From Thioalkalivibrio nitratireducens DSM 14787 (GTDB lineage Bacteria; Pseudomonadota; Gammaproteobacteria; Ectothiorhodospirales; Ectothiorhodospiraceae), in contig NC_019902.2 in NCBI RefSeq assembly GCF_000321415.2, forward strand, positions 930,001-994,000: DNA of 64,000 bases. The letters are read 5' to 3'. Under the pieces are notes generated by a model. The model had not been told where the DNA came from. It did not search any database and saw only the letters and a program-made list of their open reading frames with translations. Made by a program: the position numbers and the translations under genes. This document shows, in pieces, positions 26,916-35,848 of the stretch; the first letter of the stretch is position 1; each line of letters starts with the position of its first letter.

Positions 26916-28240
26916 CGACACTCACCACGGGGTCAGGCGCACGCCCGGTCTACCTGGTCGATGGTTTGCGCACTCCCTACCTCAAGGTCCGCGACGCGCC
27001 GGGAGCGTTTCGCGCCTCGGACCTCGCGGTGGCTGCAGGACGGGCGCTGTTGCTGCGCCAGCCGTTGCGGGCGACCGATCTCGACGAAGTCGTATTCGGT
27101 TGCGTGGCCTCTGGGCCGGACGAGGCCAATATCGGGCGCGTCATCGCGCTGCGCCTTGGCTGCGGCCATCGTGTACCCGGATGGACGGTACAGCGCAACT
27201 GCGCCTCCGGACTCCAGGCGCTGGACTCCGCAGCCAAGGATATTGCGCTGGGGCGGGCCGATTTGGTGCTCGCCGGGGGTACCGAGGCGATGAGCCATCA
27301 CCCGGTGCTGTACCGTCCGGAGATGGTGGCCTGGCTCGGCCGCTTCAGCCGGACGCGTGGCGTATGGGGCCGGTTGCGGGAACTGGCGAGGCTGCGCCCC
27401 AGCCACCTGAAGCCGGTGATCGGCCTGCTGCGCGGGCTGACGGACCCGGTCGTGGGTCTCAGCATGGGCCAGACGGCCGAGGTTCTGGCTGCCCGCTTCG
27501 GGATTGGCCGTGCCGAGATGGATGCGTTCGCGGTGGAGAGTCACCGGCGTCTTGGCGCTGCGGTCGATTCCGGCCGGATGGCTCCGGAACTCGTGACGCT
27601 CTATCACCAGGGTCGGATCGTTGACCGGGACGACGGGCTGCGGCCCGATTCCTCGCTGGAGAACCTCGCGAAACTGCATCCCGCGTTCGACCGGCCTCAC
27701 GGCAGCGTCACCGCGGGAAACTCGGCCCAGATCACCGACGGGGCAGCCTGCATGCTGCTGGCCTCGGCGGACGCGGTCGAACGCCACGGACTCGTTGCCC
27801 GGGCCCGGGTCGTGGATGTCGCCTGGGCCGGCCTGGACCCCGCCCAGATGGGTCTCGGCCCCGCGTATGCGATCGAGCGGCTGCTGTCGCGTACGGGGCT
27901 GGAAATCCCGGCGATCGATTACTGGGAAATCAACGAGGCGTTTGCGGCGCAGGTGCTGGCCTGTCTGCGGGCCTTGGTCGACCCGGACTTCTGCCGAAGC
28001 GAACTCGGGCGGGACAAACCCATGGTCCCGATCGACCCCGAGCGTCTGAACGTCGACGGTGGTGCGATCAGCCTGGGACATCCCGTGGGCAGCAGCGGCG
28101 CGCGGATCACCTGGCATCTGCTGCGCACGCTGGAGGCGCGCCGCGCGCAACGCGGCGTGGCCAGCCTCTGCATCGGGGGCGGGCAGGGTGGTGCGGTGCT
28201 GCTCGAACGAACAGACGCGGGCGTACCGGGAGAATCCTGA
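26912..28240 (+). CDS. Acetyl-CoA acyltransferase (thiolase), FadA/FadI type
   Basis: 442 residues. The nucleophilic Cys lies in QRNCASGLQALDSA near residue 96; the catalytic His in GGAISLGHPVGSSGAR; the second Cys in SLCIGGGQGGA. It performs the thiolytic step of beta-oxidation. The length and the long inserted loop (WLGRFSRTRGVWGRLREL) resemble FadI-like enzymes more than FadA. It overlaps fadE (ATGA) and touches the multifunctional gene (TGATG), so the three are translated together. Confidence 0.92.
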   Translation: MTTLTTGSGARPVYLVDGLRTPYLKVRDAPGAFRASDLAVAAGRALLLRQPLRATDLDEVVFGCVASGPDEANIGRVIALRLGCGHRVPGWTVQRNCASGLQALDSAAKDIALGRADLVLAGGTEAMSHHPVLYRPEMVAWLGRFSRTRGVWGRLRELARLRPSHLKPVIGLLRGLTDPVVGLSMGQTAEVLAARFGIGRAEMDAFAVESHRRLGAAVDSGRMAPELVTLYHQGRIVDRDDGLRPDSSLENLAKLHPAFDRPHGSVTAGNSAQITDGAACMLLASADAVERHGLVARARVVDVAWAGLDPAQMGLGPAYAIERLLSRTGLEIPAIDYWEINEAFAAQVLACLRALVDPDFCRSELGRDKPMVPIDPERLNVDGGAISLGHPVGSSGARITWHLLRTLEARRAQRGVASLCIGGGQGGAVLLERTDAGVPGES

Positions 28241-30264
28241 TGAAACACTGGACACTGGACCGATCGGACGACGGGATTGCCTGGCTGACCTTCGATCAGG
28301 CGGGGACGCCGGTCAATACCCTCGGGACCGAAACGCTCGAAGAGCTGGAGCAGGCGTTGACGCTTTGCGAGCGGGAACCGCTCGTGGGCCTGTTGATCCG
28401 CTCGGCCAAGGCCGGCGGCTTCGTCGCAGGCGCTGACGTCAAGACGTTTCCAGAGCTGCGCGACGCGGGGCAGGCCCGGACCCTGATGCGTCGTGCGCAC
28501 GAGATCCTGCAGCACCTCGAGCGTCTACCGTTCCCGAGCGTGGCCATGGTCCACGGCTACTGCCTGGGGGGCGGCCTCGAGTTGGCGCTGGCCTGCACCG
28601 CCAGGGTGGCGACCTCGGAACCGGAGACCCGGATCGGCTTTCCGGAAATCCGCCTCGGCATCTTCCCGGGGTTCGGCGGCACGGCGCGCGCGATCGAGCG
28701 CGCGGGCCACCTGGCCGCGATGGACCTGATGCTGAGCGGTCGCAGCGTATCCGGCCGGGCCGCCCGGAAGCTCGGCGTCGTGGACGACTGCGTGCCGCGG
28801 CGTCATCTCGAGACCGCGGCACGTCGGCTGCTCGAACGCCCGCCGCGCCGGCGCAGGGCCACCGGCTGGCAGCAGGTGGCCGGCTGGCCCGGCCTGCGCT
28901 CGCTCGCGGCCGCGCGGATGCGGCGTGCCGCGGGCCGACACGCGGACCCGGCGCACTACCCGGCGCCTGGCGCGCTGATCGATCACTGGCGCCGAAACGC
29001 CGGGAAACGTGAGGCGTTACTCCGGGGCGAGATCGAGACGGTGCCGGAGCTGCTGACCGGGCGAGTCGCGCAGAATCTCATGCGCTTGTTTCTGTTGCGG
29101 GAACGGCTCAGGAGTGCCGGCGATCACCCGCCGCCACGGCCTGGTCACCTGCACGTGATCGGCGCCGGGGTCATGGGCGGCGACATCGCCGCCTGGGCCG
29201 CGTCGCACGGCCTCCGGGTCAGTCTCCAGGACCAGGCGCCGGAACCGCTGGCGCGGGCCCTGGCGCGGGGCCGGGAGTTCCTGGAACGGAAGCTGCGCGA
29301 CCCGCTGCGTGTGCGCGAGGCAATGGACCGCCTGATCCCGGACGTGGCGGGGGACGGCGTGCGCCACGCCGAGGTCGTCCTCGAGGCGATTGTCGAGAAC
29401 GTCGAAGCGAAACAGGCGGTCTATCGGCAGGCGCTCCCGCAGATGAAGCCAGGGGCCCTCCTCGCGACCAATACATCGAGCATCACGCTGGAAACCCTGA
29501 CCGCCGGGATGGACGCACCGGGGCGACTGGTCGGCCTGCATTTCTTCAACCCAGTGGCAAAGATGCCGCTGGTGGAGGTCATCCACGGTAGCGAAACCGA
29601 CCCCGAAGCGGTGCGCACGGCCCAGTCGCTGGCCCGCCACCTCGACAAGGTGCCGGTGCCCGTGCGCAGCAACCCGGGCTTCCTGGTCAACCGCATCCTG
29701 ATGCCATATTTGCTGGAGGCCGTGGCACTGTTCGAAGAGGGGGTGCGTGCCGAGACGGTTGACCGTGCGGCGACCGCATTCGGCATGCCGATGGGCCCGC
29801 TGGAACTCGCGGACACCGCGGGCCTCGATATCTGCCTGTCGGTGGCCGAGAAGATGTCCGGGCTCCTGAGGACGCCGGTGCCCGAGTCGTTGCGGCGGCG
29901 GGTCGCGGCCGGTCAGCTGGGGCGCAAGAGCGGCGAGGGCTACTATCACTGGCCGTTGACGCGCCCGCGTGGAGCGAGGGCACCCGGCTTCACGCGGGAA
30001 CAGCAGGATCGTCTGATTCTGCGCCTGCTGAACGAGGCGGTGGCCTGCCTGCGCGAGGACGTGGTGGCCTCGGCGGACGAGCTCGACGCGGGTGTGGTGT
30101 TCGGTACCGGCTTCGCGCCCTTCCGGGGCGGACCGCTGCGCCATATCCGGGAGAGCGGGCCACGCGGGCTGCACGAGCGCCTGCTGGCGCTGCGCCAGCG
30201 TCTCGGCGACCGCTTCAGCCCGGACCCGGGATGGGACGCCCTGAACACCGGAGGGGACCCATGA
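28240..30264 (+). CDS. Enoyl-CoA hydratase / 3-hydroxyacyl-CoA dehydrogenase, FadB/FadJ type
   Basis: 674 residues with fused activities. The N-terminal crotonase domain shows GGFVAGADVKTF (oxyanion hole) and FPEIRLGIFPGFGGTAR. The NAD-binding domain starts at VIGAGVMGGDIAAWAASHGL near residue 306. The hydroxyacyl-CoA dehydrogenase motif is GLHFFNPVAKMPLVEVI. It is a little shorter than E. coli FadB/FadJ (715-729 residues). The partner thiolase immediately upstream would form the trifunctional complex. Confidence 0.92.
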   Translation: MKHWTLDRSDDGIAWLTFDQAGTPVNTLGTETLEELEQALTLCEREPLVGLLIRSAKAGGFVAGADVKTFPELRDAGQARTLMRRAHEILQHLERLPFPSVAMVHGYCLGGGLELALACTARVATSEPETRIGFPEIRLGIFPGFGGTARAIERAGHLAAMDLMLSGRSVSGRAARKLGVVDDCVPRRHLETAARRLLERPPRRRRATGWQQVAGWPGLRSLAAARMRRAAGRHADPAHYPAPGALIDHWRRNAGKREALLRGEIETVPELLTGRVAQNLMRLFLLRERLRSAGDHPPPRPGHLHVIGAGVMGGDIAAWAASHGLRVSLQDQAPEPLARALARGREFLERKLRDPLRVREAMDRLIPDVAGDGVRHAEVVLEAIVENVEAKQAVYRQALPQMKPGALLATNTSSITLETLTAGMDAPGRLVGLHFFNPVAKMPLVEVIHGSETDPEAVRTAQSLARHLDKVPVPVRSNPGFLVNRILMPYLLEAVALFEEGVRAETVDRAATAFGMPMGPLELADTAGLDICLSVAEKMSGLLRTPVPESLRRRVAAGQLGRKSGEGYYHWPLTRPRGARAPGFTREQQDRLILRLLNEAVACLREDVVASADELDAGVVFGTGFAPFRGGPLRHIRESGPRGLHERLLALRQRLGDRFSPDPGWDALNTGGDP

Positions 30265-32162
30265 AACACCTGGGCTCTCTGGTCGGCCTGTTCACCGGGC
30301 AGGGCCCGGGGAGGAGGGAGCTGCACCTCCCTGAGCGCACCCGGGATGCGGCGTCCATCGCGCTCGGGCCGCGAACGACGCTGGACGCGGTCTTGCGCGA
30401 ACGCGTGCGGCGCAGTCCCGACGCGCCCGCACACCTGCAGTTCGACCCGTCACTCGGGACCTGGCGCAGCTTCACGTGGCAGGACTTCGCAGCCGACGTG
30501 GCCCGCTGGCAGCAGCTGCTCCGTTCCCTGGCGCTGAAACCCGGCGACCGGGTGGCGATGATGCTGGAGAACTCCCGGGAGTGGGCGGTATTCGACCAGG
30601 CCGCGCTCGGTCTGGGGCTGGTGACGGTCCCGTTGTACACCAGCGATCGCGCGGAGAACGTGGGATTCATCCTCCGGGATTCCGGGGCCCGCATGCTCCT
30701 GATCGGGGGCGAGGAACAATGTCGGGCGCTCGAGACGATCCGCACGGTGCTGGAGACGCTCGACGCCGTGGTCGCCTTGCGGGATCCGGAGGGTCCGCGC
30801 CCTGCGAACCTCTCGTTAGCCGGACGGCTTTTGCCCGACGTGGCCGGGGAGGTCGCGCACGGCCACACCCGGCCGGAGGCGCTGGCGAGCATCGTCTACA
30901 CGTCGGGAACGACGGGGCCGCCGAAGGGCGTGATGCTCTCGCACCGGAACTTCCTGTTCAACGTGCAAGCCTGCCTGCGGGCGGTGCAGGTCAGCAGCCG
31001 TGACCGGATGCTCTCGTTCCTGCCGCTCTCTCATGCCCTGGAACGCACCGTCGGCTACTACACCCCGATCGCGGCCGGGATGACCGTCGCCTACGCGCGC
31101 TCGATTTCGCAGCTCGCCGAAGATTTGTTGACCGTGCGGCCGACGATCCTGGTCGCGGTGCCGCGGATCTTCGAACGCGCGCAGGAACGAATCCTTGAAC
31201 GGGTCGAGGCCGGTCCCAGGCTCCGGCAGCGCCTGTTCGCCTGGACGCTGGCTTCGGGATGGGAGGCGTTCCTGCACGAGCAGGGCCGGGGGCGCCGGCG
31301 CTGGTCAGACGGGCTGCTGCATCCGCTGCTGGACCGGTTGGTCGCGCGACGGGTGCGCGTCCGTTTCGGCGGCCGTCTGCGCTTCGCCATCAGCGGCGGT
31401 GCGCCGTTGCCGGAGGCAGTCGGCCGGTTCTTTCTGAGCCTTGGGGTTCCGATCGTGCAGGGATACGGTCTGACCGAGACCAGCCCGGTCATCTCGGTGA
31501 ATCGGCTCGAGGACAACGAACCCACGACGGTGGGCCCGGCGTTGCCCGGCGTCGAGGTGCGGGTCGGCTCTCAAAGCGAACTCCTCACACGCAGCCCGTC
31601 TGTAATGATGGGTTACTGGAACAACCCGGATGCGACACGGCAGGTGATCGACGGCGATCACTGGTTTCACACCGGCGACCGCGCGTGCATCGGGCCCAGG
31701 GGGCACATCACGATCACAGGCCGCCTGAAAGACATCCTGGTTCTGTCCAACGGCGAGAAGGTGGCGCCGGCCGACGTCGAACAGGCGCTTGCGGGCAGCC
31801 CGCTGGTCGAGCAGGTTCTGGTCGTGGGGGATTCCCGCCCGTATCTCGGCGCACTGGTGGTGCTCCGGGAAGCGGCCCTCCCGGAACTGGCGCGGGCGGC
31901 CGGATTGGAACCGGCGGTGCGATCAGCCAACGAAGGCGCGAGGGCCCTGCGCCGGAATCCCGCTGTGGAGGAACGCGCGCTCGAGGCGCTGCAGCCGCGG
32001 CTCGCGCATTTCCCGGGCTATGTTCGACTGCACCGGATCGCCCTGATGGATGAGCCCTGGACGCTGGAGAACGGTCTGCTGACACCGACCCTGAAGCTGC
32101 GCCGCAACGAGATCCTGAACCGCTACGGGGACGTGGTCGAGTCCCTCTACGACCGGCACTGA
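30261..32162 (+). CDS. AMP-binding long-chain acyl-CoA ligase
   Basis: 633 residues of the acyl-CoA synthetase family: SIVYTSGTTGPPKGVMLSHRN (P-loop, residues ~211-230), QGYGLTETSP, WFHTGDRACIG and GRLKDILVLSNGEKV. The layout with DVGYYTPI-like and long linker segments fits long-chain fatty acid CoA ligases (FAA1/FadD15 type). It activates the fatty acids that feed the upstream beta-oxidation genes. The ATG overlaps the previous stop (ATGA). Confidence 0.9.
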   Translation: MKHLGSLVGLFTGQGPGRRELHLPERTRDAASIALGPRTTLDAVLRERVRRSPDAPAHLQFDPSLGTWRSFTWQDFAADVARWQQLLRSLALKPGDRVAMMLENSREWAVFDQAALGLGLVTVPLYTSDRAENVGFILRDSGARMLLIGGEEQCRALETIRTVLETLDAVVALRDPEGPRPANLSLAGRLLPDVAGEVAHGHTRPEALASIVYTSGTTGPPKGVMLSHRNFLFNVQACLRAVQVSSRDRMLSFLPLSHALERTVGYYTPIAAGMTVAYARSISQLAEDLLTVRPTILVAVPRIFERAQERILERVEAGPRLRQRLFAWTLASGWEAFLHEQGRGRRRWSDGLLHPLLDRLVARRVRVRFGGRLRFAISGGAPLPEAVGRFFLSLGVPIVQGYGLTETSPVISVNRLEDNEPTTVGPALPGVEVRVGSQSELLTRSPSVMMGYWNNPDATRQVIDGDHWFHTGDRACIGPRGHITITGRLKDILVLSNGEKVAPADVEQALAGSPLVEQVLVVGDSRPYLGALVVLREAALPELARAAGLEPAVRSANEGARALRRNPAVEERALEALQPRLAHFPGYVRLHRIALMDEPWTLENGLLTPTLKLRRNEILNRYGDVVESLYDRH

Positions 32163-32236
32163 GTGCCCTCGCGACCCGGTCCGCGGGACCGGTCAGGCGA
32201 GGCGCTCCGGGGTGGAAGCTCTGAAGAGGTCGAGCC

Positions 32237-33043
32237 ATGAAAAACCCGCTTCGAACCGTTGGCCGCTGGCTTGCGAGCTATCTGAACCAGCCCCTGAGCC
32301 GGCATGTGCCTTTCACCAGCATCTCTTCGGAACAGATCCATCGGGTACTGCAGCCGGCGGACGTGCTGCTGGTCGAGGGCGATACGCGGGTCAGCACCGC
32401 GATCAAGTACCTGACCCAGTCGACGTGGTCGCACGCGGCGTTGTACGTGGGGGACGTGATGGGCCAGGGGCTCGATCCCGAGACCGCGCCCACCCTGATC
32501 GAGGCCGACCTCCAGCGCGGGGTGATCGCCGTTCCGCTGGGAACTTACAAGCATCTCAATACCCGCATCTGCCGGCCGGTCGGCCTGCGCCCCGAGGACC
32601 GCGAGGCGGTGGTCCAGTACGCGGTTGCGCGGCTGGGGCTCGCGTACGACCTGAAGAACATTGTCGATCTTGCGCGCTATTTGTTGCCGATTCCGCCGGT
32701 GCCGACGTTCATGCGCCGGAAGATGCTCGCCCTGGGCAGCGGCGACCCCACCCGGGCCATCTGCACCACGCTGATCGCCCAGGCGTTCCAGAGCGTGCGC
32801 TACCCGATCCTGCCGCGCATCGAGATCCTCGACGACGAGGATCGAAGACGTTGCGGGCAGGGGGTGCGCGAGATCCTGCACATACGCCATCACAGCCTGT
32901 TCGCGCCGCGGGACTTCGATCTGTCGCCGTATTTCATGGTCGTGAAGCCGTTGCTGGAGGGCGACTTCGATTACAGGTCGTTGACCTGGGACGATCAGAC
33001 CGATTGCGGCCGTGCCGACGCGGCCGACGCGGGATGGTTGTAA
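32237..33043 (+). CDS. YiiX/YebB-like permuted papain-fold cysteine hydrolase
   Basis: 268 residues resembling the YiiX-like branch of the NlpC/P60 superfamily. The circularly permuted active site shows His in STWSHAALYVGD (near residue 70) and Cys in RAICTTLIAQAFQS (near 176). The opening PADVLLVEGDTRVSTAIKYLTQ is typical. Family members have been proposed to act on acyl groups, lipids or peptides. It follows the acyl-CoA ligase by 74 bases on the same strand, so an acyl-directed role is plausible but unproven. No signal peptide is evident. Confidence 0.8.
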   Translation: MKNPLRTVGRWLASYLNQPLSRHVPFTSISSEQIHRVLQPADVLLVEGDTRVSTAIKYLTQSTWSHAALYVGDVMGQGLDPETAPTLIEADLQRGVIAVPLGTYKHLNTRICRPVGLRPEDREAVVQYAVARLGLAYDLKNIVDLARYLLPIPPVPTFMRRKMLALGSGDPTRAICTTLIAQAFQSVRYPILPRIEILDDEDRRRCGQGVREILHIRHHSLFAPRDFDLSPYFMVVKPLLEGDFDYRSLTWDDQTDCGRADAADAGWL

Positions 33044-33074
33044 GCGCAAACGCCGGATCGCGGCGGGCGCAAGT

Positions 33075-33734
33075 TCAGCCGGTGATCGTCTGTACCCCGG
33101 ACGGGGTCCCGACCAGCAGCACGTCGGCCGGCCGGCGCGCGAACAGGCCGTTGCTGACCACGCCGGCGATGTGGTCGATTTCGCTCTCGAGTTCCACCGG
33201 GTTCATGATCCGCAGGTCGTGCACGTCGAGGATTACGTTGCCGTTGTCGGTGCGGAAGCCTTCGCGCAGAACCGGGTTGCCCCCCATGCCGGCGAGTATG
33301 CGGGCGACATGGCTGCGGGCCATCGGGATCACCTCGACCGGCAGCGGGAATGCTCCGAGGTAGTCGACCTGCTTGGTCTCGTCGATCACGCAGACGAACT
33401 GATCCGAAGCCGCCGCGACGATCTTCTCGCGCGTGAGCGCGCCGCCGCCGCCCTTGGTCAGGTGCAGGTGGCGCGTGGCCTCGTCGGCGCCGTCGACGTA
33501 AATCGGCAGCGGGCCCGTGCTGTTCAGGTCCAGCACCTCGATTCCGTGCCCGCGCAGGCGTTCGGCGCTGGCCTCGCTGGAGGCGACCGCGCCGTCGATC
33601 TTGCCCTTCATGCGTGCGAGTACGTCGATGAAGTGGTTGGCCGTGGAACCGGTGCCCACGCCCACCACCCAGCCACCCTGCACGAACTCGACGGCCGCTT
33701 CGGCGACGGCCTTTTTCATTTCGTCCTGTGTCAT
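33075..33734 (-). CDS. rpiA: Ribose-5-phosphate isomerase A
   Basis: 219 residues, the normal length. Motifs are [13 protein letters not shown] (phosphate loop), [17 protein letters not shown] and [17 protein letters not shown] (catalytic region), and [18 protein letters not shown]. It interconverts ribose-5-phosphate and ribulose-5-phosphate in the pentose phosphate pathway. It is divergent from ilvA, an arrangement common in gammaproteobacteria, and convergent with the YiiX-like gene. Confidence 0.96.
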   Translation of the reverse strand: MTQDEMKKAVAEAAVEFVQGGWVVGVGTGSTANHFIDVLARMKGKIDGAVASSEASAERLRGHGIEVLDLNSTGPLPIYVDGADEATRHLHLTKGGGGALTREKIVAAASDQFVCVIDETKQVDYLGAFPLPVEVIPMARSHVARILAGMGGNPVLREGFRTDNGNVILDVHDLRIMNPVELESEIDHIAGVVSNGLFARRPADVLLVGTPSGVQTITG

Positions 33735-33842
33735 GGTCCCATCCGGAGGTCGTTCGAACCGAACGAGCATACCCAGCGGGCCTGCTCCTGTCCAAGGGCG
33801 CCGGCAAGCGGTACTGGCCGGCGGCTGCCGCATGGTATCGTG

Positions 33843-35363
33843 ATGTCGATGACATACCCTTATCTGGAACGCATCCTCACCGCGCGGGTGTATGACGTCG
33901 CGCGGGAAACGCCCCTGGACCGGATGCCCGGTCTGTCCGAGCGCATCGGATCGTCGGTCTTTCTCAAGCGCGAGGATCTGCAGCCGGTCTTCTCGTTCAA
34001 GCTCCGCGGGGCGTACAACCGTATCGCGCAGCTGTCCGGCGAGCAGCGGGCGCGCGGCGTGATCGCCGCATCGGCCGGAAACCACGCGCAGGGCGTCGCG
34101 CTGGCCGCGTCTCGTCTCGGGATCAAGGCGGTGATCGTGATGCCGGTGACCACGCCCGGCATCAAGGTCGATGCGGTGCGGCGCCTGGGTGGCAAGACGG
34201 TGCTGCACGGCGACTCCTTCGACGACGCTTCGGCCCATGCCCGGATGCTGCAGGAGAAGCACGGCTACACGTTCATCCATCCTTTCGATGACCCGGCGGT
34301 GATCGCCGGTCAGGGCACGGTCGCGATGGAACTGCTGCGCCAGCATCCCGATCCGTTGGACGCGGTGTTCGTCTGCGTGGGCGGCGGCGGGCTCGTGGCT
34401 GGAATGGCCGTGTACATCAAACGGTTGCGACCGGATATCCGGGTCATCGGCGTCGAGCCCGAGGACGCGCCGTCGATGTATGAGGCGCTGCGCCAGGACT
34501 ACCGCGTGACGCTGGACCAGGTCGGCATTTTCGCCGATGGTGCCGCGGTGCGGCAGGTCGGCGAGGAGACCTTCCGGCTGGCACGCGAGCACGTGGACGA
34601 GGTTCTGCTGGTCGACACCGACGAGATCTGCGCGGCGATCAAGGACGTGTTCGATGATACCCGCGTGCTCGCGGAGCCGGCCGGGGCATTGTCCGTCGCC
34701 GGCCTGAAGAAATACGTCGAGCGGGAAGGACTGAAGGACGCGCGGCTCGCGGCGGTGCTGAGCGGTGCGAACATCAACTTCGACCGCCTGCGCCACGTGG
34801 CGGAGCGGGCCGAGATCGGCGAGCATCGCGAGGCCGTGTTCGCGGTCACCATTCCCGAAAGGCCGGGCAGCTTCCGCCGATTCTGCAAGGCGATCGGCCG
34901 GCGCGGCATTACCGAGTTCAACTACCGCTATTCCGACGACAACGAGGCGCAGGTGTTCGTGGGCCTGAAGCTGGAGCGCGGAGACGCCGAGAAACAGGAG
35001 GTGCTGGACCGGCTGCGCGCGGATGGCTACCCGATTCTCGACATGACCGACAACGAAGTCGCGAAGCTGCACCTGCGGCACATGGTCGGCGGCCACGGCA
35101 GCCATGTGGACAACGAGACGCTGTACCGTTTCGAATTTCCGGAGCGCCCTGGGGCATTGCTGAACTTCCTGACCCGGATGGGGGCGAACTGGAACATCAG
35201 CCTGTTCCATTACCGCAACCACGGTGCCGCCTATGGCCGCGTGCTGGTCGGCATGCAGGTGCCCGAAGCTGATGGCGAACGCTTCCGGCGCTTCCTGGAC
35301 GAGCTAGGGTATGCGTGGTGGGACGAGTCCGACAACCCGGCCTACCCCCTGTTCCTGCGCTGA
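33843..35363 (+). CDS. ilvA: Biosynthetic threonine ammonia-lyase
   Basis: 506 residues, full length. The PLP lysine is in [14 protein letters not shown] near residue 58; the Ser/Asn loop is [14 protein letters not shown]; the phosphate-binding Gly loop is [12 protein letters not shown]. The C-terminus carries two ACT-like regulatory domains ([20 protein letters not shown] and [20 protein letters not shown]), the arrangement of the isoleucine-inhibited biosynthetic enzyme. It makes 2-oxobutanoate for isoleucine synthesis. Confidence 0.96.
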   Translation: MSMTYPYLERILTARVYDVARETPLDRMPGLSERIGSSVFLKREDLQPVFSFKLRGAYNRIAQLSGEQRARGVIAASAGNHAQGVALAASRLGIKAVIVMPVTTPGIKVDAVRRLGGKTVLHGDSFDDASAHARMLQEKHGYTFIHPFDDPAVIAGQGTVAMELLRQHPDPLDAVFVCVGGGGLVAGMAVYIKRLRPDIRVIGVEPEDAPSMYEALRQDYRVTLDQVGIFADGAAVRQVGEETFRLAREHVDEVLLVDTDEICAAIKDVFDDTRVLAEPAGALSVAGLKKYVEREGLKDARLAAVLSGANINFDRLRHVAERAEIGEHREAVFAVTIPERPGSFRRFCKAIGRRGITEFNYRYSDDNEAQVFVGLKLERGDAEKQEVLDRLRADGYPILDMTDNEVAKLHLRHMVGGHGSHVDNETLYRFEFPERPGALLNFLTRMGANWNISLFHYRNHGAAYGRVLVGMQVPEADGERFRRFLDELGYAWWDESDNPAYPLFLR

Positions 35364-35848
35364 TGTGTTCGAGGGATGCCCGCGATGGATCGCCGGGCCA
35401 CCTTCCTGCCGGCGAGGGCTTCGGCGCACCGCGGTACTACGTCAGGTCCGGCACCGGTCTCGAACAGCTTGGCGCCGGCGGGGGCGCGCCTGCCGCCTTC
35501 CAGCCGCTGATCCGGGGTTTCCGGCCGTAGCGGGGGCGGTTGGTGCCCCGCCAACGGTCGGGCCGGAAACGTCGCCGTCGGCCCGTTGGAACCTCGCCGC
35601 ATCGGGACGGTAACGCCCGCGCAGGATCAACCGGCCGTTCCGACGCGCGATCGGGGGCACGCCAGGCTCGGTGGCACCCGCACGCGGTGGTCAGTGTCGC
35701 CCCGAGGTAAACCTGCAAGGCCTGGATTTCGACTCGCTTCGGAAAACGTCTGGAAAGGACCGCCCACCTCGGAGCCTGAACGGCGACGCGGTAGTGCGTC
35801 GCGGGTTCGTGGTTTGGGCACAGTGAAGAACGAACAGGGGAGCAGGGC
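35364..35848. other. Intergenic stretch at the left edge of the restriction island
   Basis: About 485 bases of GC-rich sequence between ilvA and hsdM. Short open frames on either strand are Arg/Pro/Ala-rich and have no recognisable domain. No tRNA gene or clear attachment-site duplication is visible here, so the boundary mechanism of the island is unknown. Confidence 0.45.

Noticed and set aside
33075-35222. Long minus-strand open frame opposite ilvA continuous with rpiA (715 aa)
   Set aside because: Only the last 219 residues are rpiA with its own ATG and ribosome region. The rest is His/Gln/Arg-rich antisense of ilvA, typical of high-GC shadow frames.
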